A stretch of 64,000 nucleotides of DNA from Dastarcus helophoroides. Lineage: Eukaryota > Arthropoda > Insecta > Coleoptera > Bothrideridae. This document shows positions 12,501 through 24,500 of this stretch, piece by piece. The notes under the pieces were generated by a model. The model was not told the DNA's origin and did not search any database. It worked only from the letters and a program-made list of their open reading frames with translations. The translations under genes and the position numbers were made by a program. Within the stretch, counting starts at the first letter, position 1. Each line of letters opens with the position of its first letter. Location of the stretch: NCBI GenBank assembly GCA_028583605.1, contig CM053336.1, forward strand, positions 20,941,004 through 21,005,003. The letters run 5' to 3'.

Positions 12501-15500
12501 TTTAACGTTAAATCACATATTCCGAAAAAAACCTTAATTTTCAACTTTACACAATATATTTCGAAAATAGTTTCCAAAGTAAAATATATTTCATTTCTCA
12601 AAATATCGCCCGCTTGGAATCATCGCTTAATTTCCAAAGACGCTTTTTTATGGTAATTTTTTTCCAGATGCCTACTTTTTCTCAAACTTACGAGAATCTT
12701 TGTACAAATTATGAATTTTTTTTTTAAAATTCATAATTTTTATTTTTATCATTTCCCCAAAAATTAAAATTCAAGTTCCAAAGAACTGTTTTTTTTCTAG
12801 AAATATTTACTTCAGAAATTTTGACCTGAATCATGGAAGTTTTTCTCCACTTTCAGAAAAATTATATTAGGTTTTTTTTTCTAAATTTCTTTTACCTCAA
12901 AATTGATTTCCAATTTTCCAAAAATTATATCTTTAATTGCACTCAAAATTTCCACTTAATGCATTTTAATTTTATTTTGAAACTTAATCTCGAAAATTGA
13001 AATACAAAACTTGTCCTCTGAGACCAAGAAAGATTAAAAAACACAACAAAGGTTGCAACCTTTGTTGTGTTTTTTAATCTTACTTGGTTTCAGAGGACCA
13101 GTTTTGTATTTCAATTTTTGAGGATAACCAAGGATCAGTCCGTTCCACCAAAACAAAAACCTAATCTGGAAAATTAAAAAAAGTCGAAAAGGTTAAAGAT
13201 TCACATAGATGCTAATTAAAAAAAAAAATTAATTTGTAAAACAGGACACTTTGTAAAATGTAGAGATTTAAGAAATCAAAATATTTAAAAAAATCAAAAC
13301 TCTGAAAAGTCTCAAAAAAACCCAAATTCTTTTAAATGTTTCTATTTTAAATTCGAGGTTCGACATTTTCTGGGTCTTTTGATTCTTTTTCAAAATTTCG
13401 ACTTCTACTACGAAATTTCATCTATTTTTTAAAATTTAAAAACGTTGTTTTAAATTTCAGCCCCCAGCGAAATTTAATTTAATTGACATAATTTGAGAAA
13501 AATAAATCTATAAAATCGTAATTTTTAGGTTAAAAATGTTTTTGGAAGAAATCGAAATTTTAATAAAAAAAAAAGCTTGAAAAAGATTGCAATTTTAAGG
13601 ACTCTAAATTTTCTAAAGAAAAAAAATTAAAACCTAGATTTAAAATTCAAAATTGTGAAAAAAATCAGAAAGATCTGGAATATTTAAAGACAGTCGAAAT
13701 TTCAAGGAAAATAAAATGTTTAATAAAGATCGAAATTAATTGTCAAAAAAGTTGAAACTTTTAAGCAAGTCAAAATTATCAAAAAAAAAGTCAAATGTTT
13801 TATTAAAAAAAGTCAAATTTACAAAAAAATGAATCAAAAATATTAAAAAAGTTCAAATATTTTAAAAAATGGGAAAAATTAAAAATACTGAAAAAATTTT
13901 ACAAAACTGATTTTGTTTTAGAAAAAAGTTGGATTTATAAAACAAATTGAATCAAATATTTGAAAAAAAGTTGATATTTAAAAAAGTGGGGACTTTGAAA
14001 AGGCTGGAATTTTGGAGTCGAATTAAAACAAAATAAGACAAACTTGTTAAAAAAGGTCGACATATTTAATTTTAAAAAAATTCAAGTCAGATCAAAAAAT
14101 ACTGAATTCGTCAAATTTGAAAAAAAAAATCAATATTTTGAAAAAAATTTCAATTTTCAAGTGTGGATCTTAAAAAAGGTCAAATTATTTTAAAGAATTT
14201 CAAATTCTTAAAATAAATCAAAATTTTCAAAAAAGTAAAAATTTTAGAAAAGTTAAAATTTTCAAAATAGTCGAAATATGAAAAAAGAAATTATTTTTAA
14301 AAATATTCGATATTTCAAAAAAGTCATAGGTAAATTTTGACAAAAGAGTTAAAATTCACAAAAAGAGTCGACAATTAAAAAAAAGCGACATTAAAAAAAA
14401 CGAGTTTTAAAAATTTAAATTAAAAATTGGCCCAAAATAAAAAAAAGTAAAACATTCATTAGAAAATTCGATATTTGTTTTAAAAAGTTGACTTTTTAAA
14501 GTAAAATTTATAAAAAATTGTAAATCTTCAAAAGATTCTAAATTTAAAAAATGTCGAAATTTAAAGTCTTAATTTTGAAAGACAAAATTTGGTAAAGAAA
14601 AATTTTGTAAGTTGAAATTTTCAAAATAAATCGAAATTTTGGGAAAAATTGATATATTGAGAAAAATAGAAATTTTGAAAAAGTTGAAAGGTGTGGACGT
14701 TTTCAATAAATAATTTTCCCAGTTAGAAAATCTGTTTTATCTTAAGTTGTTAAAAATAAATTTTTTGTCGTAACTTAAAAAAAATATTTATTCGGTCCTA
14801 CAAAATTCAATTACCTAAACTGATTGTTATGGACAGTTAACGAGAAAATTAAAGGCTACAACCAGGTTATGTAGGATGTAAAATAACAAGGGTTACCAGT
14901 TGTAAGGGTGCTTTTTCGTATCGGGGATCGCATCAAATATTTTTCTATACGTCATGCGTTTGATTATGTTAAACAACAAATAATACAAATTAAATGTTCT
15001 GTAGTAAAACAGTCGAACGTGATATATTTAAAAATATTTGCAGTCAACAACTATAGACCAATTTCCGCTTTCCTTGGCTTCATCAGTATGGTACGGTTGT
15101 TGTAAACATTTTCCAATTATAACCATAAGTCAAATACCTAAATACTCAACAGAGTTAAATCCCATTGAGTAATTTGTAACTGACTTTCGACTGCATCTTA
15201 TTAGGAACATTTTTGCTAATTGAAGCAACTACGAGCTCAGAATTACAACTTGGTTAAATACGATGTACCTAGAGTTACAAGGGGCCACTAGTAGTTGGGC
15301 AATTTTCTTGTTTTACGAGTTCTATAGCAACATCCATAAAATACAAGCGCCTTTGGCTGACGTACGTTTATGTCCGTTAAATTTAACAAATATTCTGTAA
15401 TGAAAAACTCCTCGAACGTGCTAAATGGTGAAAATATTACAACCAACAATCATAGACCGGTTTCGGCCATCATTAAGCATATGGCAGTTGGTACGGTCGC

Positions 15501-18500
15501 TGTTTCATTACAAGACGTTTAATGATAAAAAACCAAAAGACTACGTTAAGATTCTCACGAAGATTACTTCACATGTAAAGCAACTATTTCGCAAACTATA
15601 TATTTAAGAATAAAAATTGGCCTCTTTCAGTACTTTTGTCCAAAGTTGCCGATTTACGGAATAATAATCGCAAATTGTCCATCTGCACTGTATATCTTGA
15701 AATACTGTACTGAATAATATGTATTGTGTAAACCTACCACAGGATTTTCTTTATTCATACATCTGTAGAAAGAGTAGGCGATATCACATCGATCAGAACC
15801 TAGAAAAAAAAATGTAAACCGTTATACTAAATAAATATTGAACCTGTCGAGTTTTTAATAAATATTAAGGTTGCACTTACATTGGCTAGGCAAAGATGCA
15901 GCTGATATTTTTCAAGCAATGTAACAGTTTCAGTGCTTTCAAATTGTGACTCAATTCAAAATGTCGAGATTTTTTTATAAATAACGATTTTTCCCTAAAA
16001 AGGTAGGGCATATGCATATGCTAAAAATTATGTGTTTAGGACAAAATAGAAATTTTGAAAAACCTATACATTATTAGGAAAAAAATTATAGTTTAGCCCT
16101 GAAATGTGTAAAAAGGTTTATTTTCCAGAAAGGAGTTAATATTTTTTGACAATATATGATTATTGTTTCAAAATGAAAGATAAATTTTGCGATTAAAAAC
16201 GAAATTTCAAAATTGAAACCGACGTTTCGGGAAAAGATCACAAATATCGCCATTTCAATTCAAAACTAAAAATGTTAATATAAAAACTAAATTCAGAATT
16301 TTCTTAATTTAGATTTTTCATAGAATCGAAAAAAAGTAAAATACAAATCTTGTCCCCTGAAATCAAGAAAGGTTCAGGGGACACGATTTATATTTTAATT
16401 TTTGAAGATAATCAAGGATCAGTCCATTCCACCAAAAAAATAATATAGAAAAAAAAATTAAAAAAAGAATTAGACAATGTGAGCTTGATGTCAAAATTTT
16501 ATTAGAAGGATTTAACATTGAATTCGTAGATTCTATAGTGAATTTCAGACTGAGAATGCAGTATGGTCTCTTATGCAGAGCGCTGTTGCCAGCTGGAGCT
16601 AGGCAGGAACTAACTGGAAGCAGGTCCGCATTATAGGAATATCCAGTGCGCTCACTCTCGAAGCTATATAAATAGACGTCGAGAATTAAACTGCATCCAT
16701 AAAACTTCTTAAAGAGATCGCAATTCAACCCTGCTCTGTAGCGCCTGAAGTACACCTGGCAACGATGTTCGTCTATCGTTCATAAGAAATAGATTGCCCT
16801 ATGCTGGTCGTACTGCGTCTGAAATTCACTGTAGATTAAGGTGGTAATTTCAAGATTAAGGAATATCTTTTCGACTTTTGTTTTGTTTCCAGTTTCAGTC
16901 ACAATCAGTAGGATATTTCCAGTTCTCGATTTGAAGAGATTGAATTGGTTTCGAAGACTTCGAATTTTCTTTGTTTTGTAGTATTTTGTTGCAGCAGAGG
17001 TTTCGGTAATAAACTGTAAATTTATAAAACTTCTTCTTCTTCTTCTTCTTCTTTTCGAAGACCTATTGGTCTGTTTTCTTTCAAATTCAGGCATTCTGGT
17101 TTTCTTGAGATGTGGATTGCCAGCTGTCTTTCCATCTTTTCGGTGGTCTTCCTCTTCGTCTACGTTCTACAGACGTGTTCTCCAGGGCCTTTCTAACATC
17201 GCTGTCTTCTTCCATTCTTGTCACGTGCTCGTACCATTGGCGTCTTCTTTGTCTGCCCAATCATACCACATCGTCCACTCTGCATTTTCTTTTGATCTCA
17301 TGGTTTCTAAATCTGTCTAAGTGTTTTCCCGGTGATTGTTTTCATCGTCTTCATTTCTGCTGTCCTCAGCATTGATTTGGTTTTGTTTGTCTCTGGTCTC
17401 GTTTCGATTGCATGCGTCAATATAGGTCGCAGGCATGTCTTATATATTCTCGCCTTGCTATCCATTCGCATGTATTTGTTGTTCCTCAAGACATCTCGCA
17501 GGCCTTCTGCTATGATAGCTGCTTTGTTTGCTTGTGGTCTTAGCACTCGCGTCGAATCATAGTGGTTCATCACGTCTGTTCCTAGATATTTAAAATTCCT
17601 TACTTGTTCTATACTGCTTCCATCAATTTCAATTTTGCATCTCAGCGGGGCTCTAAAATATGTCATAGTTTTTGTTTTCTCTCTTAAAATTTTCATGTGG
17701 TATTTCTGCTCTGTTTGGTGGAAGCAAAATACTTGTCTCTGAATCGTGTGACTCTGTCGATGGTGTTATCCATTATCAAGTTGAATAGGAATGGGCTGAG
17801 GCTGTCCCCTTGTCTGATGCCTCCAGATGCTGATGTCTCTCGAAATGTCACTCGAGTTGTTTGGTTATTGGCCCTGATAGCTGTCGTGTCCTTGGTGTTG
17901 AGTTGATAAATTATGTTGACACTCTCCAATGGTACATTTTTCGCCTTTAATATGTCCATCAGATCTTTCAGCTATATTTTGTCGAATGCTTTTGTCAGAT
18001 TTATGATGCAAGAATATAGTGGTTTGTTGTACATCATAGACTATTCCTTTAGTTGTCTCAATGTGAATATGGCGTCCGTCGTTGATCTATTTCTCCTGAA
18101 TCCTTGTTGTTCATCTCTCTGTTCGATGTGTCCCCCTAGTTTAATCCTTATCATAGAGGTAAAGAAGAGTTTCATGGCTGTACAGAGTAACCTTAAACCT
18201 CTGTAGTTTTCAGAGTTTATCTTTTGGCCTTTTTTCAAGACGGGTATGGTTATGCTACTGTGCCATTCGTCTGGATTTATACTCATATTTAATTATTTTA
18301 TTAAATGGGGTTGTTGGATGCTTAGCCAATTCCTTGCCGTCATATTTGGGTTATTATCTATACCAGATGCGTTCCTGTTTTTTAGATTTTTCATTCCATT
18401 TAAAGTATCAGCTATTTCAAATTTCGTTTGTGGTTCTCTTTCCTGTCGCATTACTTCTGCTTGGGGATCTCTTTAGAGCCATATAAAAATACCCTTTCCA

Positions 18501-21500
18501 TTCCTTCAATGGGATGTTCCTTAGTTGTACAAAATAGTTTATTGGGTTTTTTATGCTTTTTAGCATTTTCGATACCTTTTTCTGTGCACTGTAAAGGTCA
18601 TGGTCCATTTTACTGGTGAATCGTTGCCAGTGATCTGTTTTTATGGTCTTGACTCTGGAAATTGTTCTGTTTCTGATTGCTACATAATAATTATAGTTTT
18701 CACGTGTTGGTGTGCTTTTGTATTTGAAATGTGCTATTTTCTTTTCGTCGGCTAGCTTCTTTACCTCCATAGTTAACCATGGTTTTTTCTTGTTTGGTGC
18801 ATTTATATTGACCTTTCTAGTTCCGATTGTTTCCCTTGCAATACCTTCAATTATACATTCTTTTAGCTTTTTTCAGGTGGTTTTTATGTCCTGGGTTATG
18901 GGATCTTCTATCATCAGTTTTTTTGTGCTTTCTGATTCAAGTGATTCTGTATTTTTCTATTAAGGTTTATCTATGTTTTACTTTTAAGGGGTTTTCTATT
19001 TTAATTTTACATAGAACAAGACTATGATTTGTCCCTGTATTAGCCGAGGTAAGCGATCGTACGTGCAATATGCCCAGTGGTGCTATGCTTCTATTTATCA
19101 TTATATAGTCAATCAAGGACTTCTGTCTCTGAGTGTTAGTGAATGTGTATTTATGTTGTTCTTTATGTTGGAAGTATAGATTATTTATTCTTAGTTCATT
19201 TCTGCAGCATATATCAATCAGGTGTTCACCATTGTTATTGCTTATAGACTCATTGAACCTTTGCTTTGCTCTCTGCATCTCACACTTTCCTATTCTAGCT
19301 TTCAGATCTCCCATTAAGATGATTTTATGGGTTTGGTCTGTGTTGTCTTGTATTGCTTTTAGTTTAATATGTTCGATTTCCTCTCTTGGCTTCGGTATAT
19401 CAGGAGCCTATACGCTTATTAGGTGTAGAGTTACTTGTAGGGATTTGGACACTGTCGATTAAACAAACACCTCCACAGGATGGGAATTATAAACGACCCG
19501 AGTTGTAGAGGGTGTTTAGAAGAAGATGAGAGTGTCGAGCACGTGATGTGCCACTGCTTGGAGCTAGCATCAATCAGAGGATCTACGCTGGGAGACTTCT
19601 AGCCTAGTGTGGCCAGTTTGAGAGAGGCGCATCCAAGGGACGTTCTTCAGTTTCTCAACAAGGTTGGGTGGCTGAATAAATGACCAAGGACACCTCAATC
19701 ACGGGGATAGCACAATGAGCCCGAAAAGGGTGGCCTTAGTGCTGGCCTAAACTTTAAGCAACCCACAACGAATCCAGAATTCAGGGGTGTAGAGTTGCCT
19801 TGTTTAGCTTAAGACTTATTTTTAGAGTTCTATCATCAGACAATGTCTTGAATTGGATGCGTATATTTGTTGTAGAGTAGCAATACTACTCTTGAATTTG
19901 CCCTCTCATGTTTGGGTTTACCCATAGATCTGACAGAGAGATCTGTGGGTTTACCAGAATATATCAAAATGTAAACCCCGTACCTCGTTGTTCCTTTTCT
20001 TTTTTTTTTTGTTTCCGAGAGAGCACACATATTGATTTTATGTTTTCTAACCTCAATTATGACCTCTTGGTCTTTTGCATTCCATGTCTTAATATTTCAA
20101 CATGCTACTCTAGATGTGTTGGTCCTTTTTCACATTCTTTTTCTTTTCCTTGCCTTGGTTATCACCAAATATTTCCGTCCAGTTTCCGAGGCCTGAAGAA
20201 CTTCTGTCCTATGAGCTTTTTTTTATTGGGCAGGGAGCTGGCCTAATCCAAAAACCCTCCTTCTTTACCCGAAATGTATAAATCAATTTCGAAATTTAAC
20301 CAAAAATTTCGTATTTAAAATTTAACTTTTAGAAAGAAGTAAAATTTTTAAGTTTAAACAGAAAATTTTCAGAAAACGGTCGAAAGGGATATAAGGAAAA
20401 AACTCGACGTTTATAGTAACAATATTTTAAATATTTAAATAACAGGGTACTTTGAGAAAACTGTTCAAATATGAAAAAAAAATTACATAAAAAAGCTTCA
20501 ATGGAGAAGTGGAATTTCTAGAAAAAAGTTGATACCCTTGAATTTAAATTTAGCATTCCATGAAATAGGTCGACATTTCTGGATTATGATTGTAATTGGA
20601 AAAGCCAATTCAAAATTTCACAATATCGATGTGTGCTCCAAATTAATTTCAAATTTCCTTTTTTTACATTTGTTTATTTTTTGTCTAAAAATTTAAATAC
20701 AAACCTTGTCCCCTGAAATCAAAAAAGATTAAAAAATACTACAGATGTTGCTCTAACGCGTTTCGGTAGCCAAGAGAGCCAAGAGATACTCAGTATCTCT
20801 CTGAAGATAATATCTTGGTTATCAAAATGCGTTAGATCAACCTGTGTTGTGTTTTTTAATCTTTATTGGGTTCAGGGGACAAGATTTGTATTTCAGTTTT
20901 TGAAAGTAACCAAGAACCAGTCCATCCCAATTAAAAAAAATATATCTTTTGCCTAATTACATTTTGTATTCTAATTCATGGACATAAAGTGAGGCTTGAA
21001 CGATTAATTAAATATCGTATTAGTTGCGTTAAAAATATTTGTTTGGAAGTTTAAATTTGAATGTTCCACTTTTTTTAATCCCTCTCATTATATTAATATT
21101 TTTTGAAAAACTCGAAATTTTGCGATATATCCTGTTGATTAATTTCTTTTTTCAAAAATTTAATTTTAATTTGTAAATTTCGAAATTGTTACTTATTTTC
21201 TAAAATCAAAAGTCTCCCTTTTTTTTCAAAATAAAGATTTTATTTTCTAAAATTTAGCAGTTAAACTTTTAAGGCGTTACGCTTGCATTTTTAAAATTTC
21301 TAATTGAAATTATAGAATTTAGCTTCCAGGTTTTATTTCAAAGCTAAATCTCAAATTTTAAAATTAGGCATTAAATTTTGAATTTTTTAACAATTTCAAC
21401 GTTAAATTAATTAAAATATTCATTTTCAAACAACTTTTATATTTTAACCTGAAATTTAAATTAGAAGTAAAGTAATATTTTTAAGCTATTTTAATAATTT

Positions 21501-24500
21501 CTTGGACTCTTTTCTCTAGAAATTAATTTTTATTCTTTTTTTACATTTCGACATTTAAATAGTAAAACGACCAACAGTAAAAACACTGACCCTTAGCAGG
21601 AAAATATTTTCCGGTTTCTTGAAATGTCCACGTCTACTGTAAACAATTTTTTTTTAAAGTTTCTGGATTTTGAAATTTTTTTCAAAATTTTAAAAAATTA
21701 AAACAAAAAGAAATTTGATCTTGTTCTTGGGATTTCGATAATATTTCAAAATTTCTACATTAACCTCGACGTTTCGTTTTTAAAGTCAAAAAAAAACTTT
21801 AAAGAATTTTAACTAAATTTAGAACCGAACAAAGTCTTAGTTTTTAAAGAATCCAATATATTTCTTCAAAAACCCTATTTTTTAAATTTTGATTCTTTTT
21901 CCTCGAACTAATCTCTAAATGTTAAAAGATGCTTACTTCCAGTGGCCGATTATAATCTGCAAGGTAAACTAGGAACGCATTTAGAGACGCTAGTTTACAA
22001 GAAGTCCCCGAGAGCGTATTATCTGCTTTTTTAGTCATCGAAGTACATTCTAAGGCAGTGGTCGTCAACCTGATATACACATCAGGAAAGTCAAACACTG
22101 TCCATAGGGAGAATATTAATGAGAGATTTAACATTGAGAGCTAACAGTGTGATAGATGGGCGGCGCCTTGTATTCTCCTACACCGGTGTAAACAATTCAA
22201 CGCAGAGCGCAGCGATCAGTGCTGGTGGAGATTTTAGTAGTATATCATAGCTTCTAACGTGTTTCGTTACGAGATTACTACTGGCAGGCAACAATTTTAT
22301 TAAAATTTGCGTACCACGTGCTGTTTGTTCTTTTAGTCCGTTGATGTAATCAACGTCTGAGGCAAAATAAAACTGATATTATTTCATAACCAAAATAAAT
22401 AAACGGGATTTATTAAACAAAATAAATAATAATTCTGATGAAAATAATAACTACTTAGGCATTACAATATAAGGAGTTCAAGTAGGCCGCCAGATTGTGC
22501 TAAAAACAATATTCCAGTCTGTTGTAAAACTCTCGACGAGTTTTTTCTAACATCTAAACTGGAAGATACGAGCATGCTGCGTCAAAGTAAGGGAATACGT
22601 TCAGCGGCCGTAGAAAACTATGAAAGGGACAATTCTTTGCGTTTTACATGGACAATGAAAATTTTTCCTCATCTGTATACCGTCCACTATTGGGCGATTT
22701 TTGGATTTTGAATTTTGAAATTCGAATTACGAATTCCGAATTCCGAATTTCGAATTTTCAATTTAGAATTTCAAATTTCGAATTTAGAATTTTGTATTTT
22801 AAATTTTAAATTTAAACGCTAAGACCTGTTTTTGTGATGGTATTTAGAATAGCAAACTCGGTGGGTAGTATGAACATTTAAAAACCAAAAATATACAAAA
22901 ATGGGCCTTAAATAAAAGAAAGGTTGACTACCTTTGTTCTAAGGAGCACCAATAGTTACTTAGGGTGCTGTAAACTTTTAATCTGCCATTCTTTATTTCT
23001 TAAAATTGTATTTCAGTCATGAAATTTTAACTTTGATGGTAAAAAAAGTAATTTTTAATTTCTCAAAGTTTCAAATTCCAAATAAATTGAAATATCACTG
23101 ATATTTACGAATATTATTTAGCTCTAGTACTGCGAGTTAAATTAAAATATGAACCGGAATTTCTATTAGGTCGCCATGAGGGGGTCGGGAGTGCATGCTC
23201 TTAGACGCGTTAAGTGGGGATATCACGTGACTTGTTGCGTTCAATTGAATTTCGTTCTCGCCGTTCGTCAGTTGTAAATACAATGAGTGTGCAAGGGGTT
23301 CATCCGCACGTTGCGCAGCGCATTATTATTAAATTTCTTGCCGTTGAAGGTGTGAAGCTCGCCGAAATGTTTCATATACTAGAAGCACAGTTTGAGGATA
23401 CTTGTTTGAAGAAAACTCAAGTGTATGAATGGCACAAAAAATGTTTGGAAGGACGAACTCCAGGCAAAAACTCGCCTTTTGCGACAGTTTTGGGATTTTA
23501 AAGGAGTTGTGCTCGTCGATTTTCTGCATGAACGTTGTACGGTTAATGCTGCCTATTACTGCCCAGTTATTGGATGAAGCAAAAGGTGCATATCGGCGAA
23601 AGAGACACGAATTTTCGGTCAGAAATGTGATTTTGTTTCACGACAATGCCCGCCCCCAGTCAGCCAATCTGACACATCAAAAATTAGAGAAAATGCATTG
23701 GGCAACATTAAAACACCCTCCTTATAGTCCTGACTTATCACCATGCGATTATCATATATTTGGGCCACTGAAAGAAGTTCTAGGAGGTGAGCAATTCCAT
23801 GATGATGCTGGTGTTGAGACATTTGCGCGCAATTGGATGCAAACACGCCTTCCTTTTTATATGATGATGGCATGTTAAAAAAATTTCAATCCGTTGGGAA
23901 AAATGCATAACAAAATTAGGAGATTATGTAGAAAAATAGTTAATAACTTTCATAGATGTACCTTGCACCAATAAACTTTTAAAAACAAATTCCGGTTCAT
24001 ATTTTATTTACCCTTGTAGCAACTGCACCTGCAATTTACTACAGCGTTGGAACATAGTAAAAGGGAACTATTATTATTATTGTTACTGATTTTTTACTTA
24101 CCTGTAACTTTGGGCAAACATAATTCTGCATGAGGCAAAATGTCATCTTTGTGGTGGTCATGAATACGTTCCATAAATGGACCCAAGGGGAGTAAATTGT
24201 CACCACTGTCCAACTATATAAAAATAACAAAGCTGTTAAATATAATTAGTTAATTAGTTAGTTACTATCTGAGGCATTAGAAAACAATTCATAAATCATT
24301 GATATCAGTAAAGATAAAATTTATTTACCTTGACTTTAGGAAGGTTTTGGGAATATTAAGTTGTCTAGAAATGCTTGAAGCATTTGAAATGTGATCATAC
24401 AGACGCATGCTGAGAAAAGCTGAATGAAACATGTCACTAACGTAGAGGTCCTGAACAGGATGAAGAAGGATAAAGAAATTGAAAAACACAGTGAAAATTC

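Larger units (their letters stand above)
17030..20278 (-). mobile_element. RTE-like non-LTR retrotransposon (endonuclease + RT), decayed
   Basis: Minus strand, read from high to low coordinates. Apurinic-endonuclease domain: WNIKTWNAKDQEV (about 20090), MCALSETKKK (20030), a YAPDIPKPREEIEH block near 19400, ILMGDLKARIGK (about 19320), then LIDYIMINRSIAPL and NHSLVLCKI (about 19000). Linker 18770-18417. RT: NYRGLRLLCTAMKLF (about 18190), EQQGFRRNRSTTDAI (about 18105), SGGIRQGDSLSPFLFN (about 17810). C-terminal part 17696-17307 and on to about 17100, with a GRPPKRW-type block now reading KTTEKMERQL. Frameshifts and stops are numerous. It is split by a 351-bp insertion at 19435-19785. Clade assignment is from motif style only. 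Confidence 0.85.

Noticed and set aside
16363..17094. Two minus-strand ORFs as genes
   Set aside because: No domain, no signal peptide; one overlaps foldback F2 and the other the (GAA)n end of the RTE-like element.
22056..22070. hAT transposon terminal repeat (CAGTGGTCGTCAACC)
   Set aside because: No inverted partner, 8-bp duplication or transposase sequence was found nearby.
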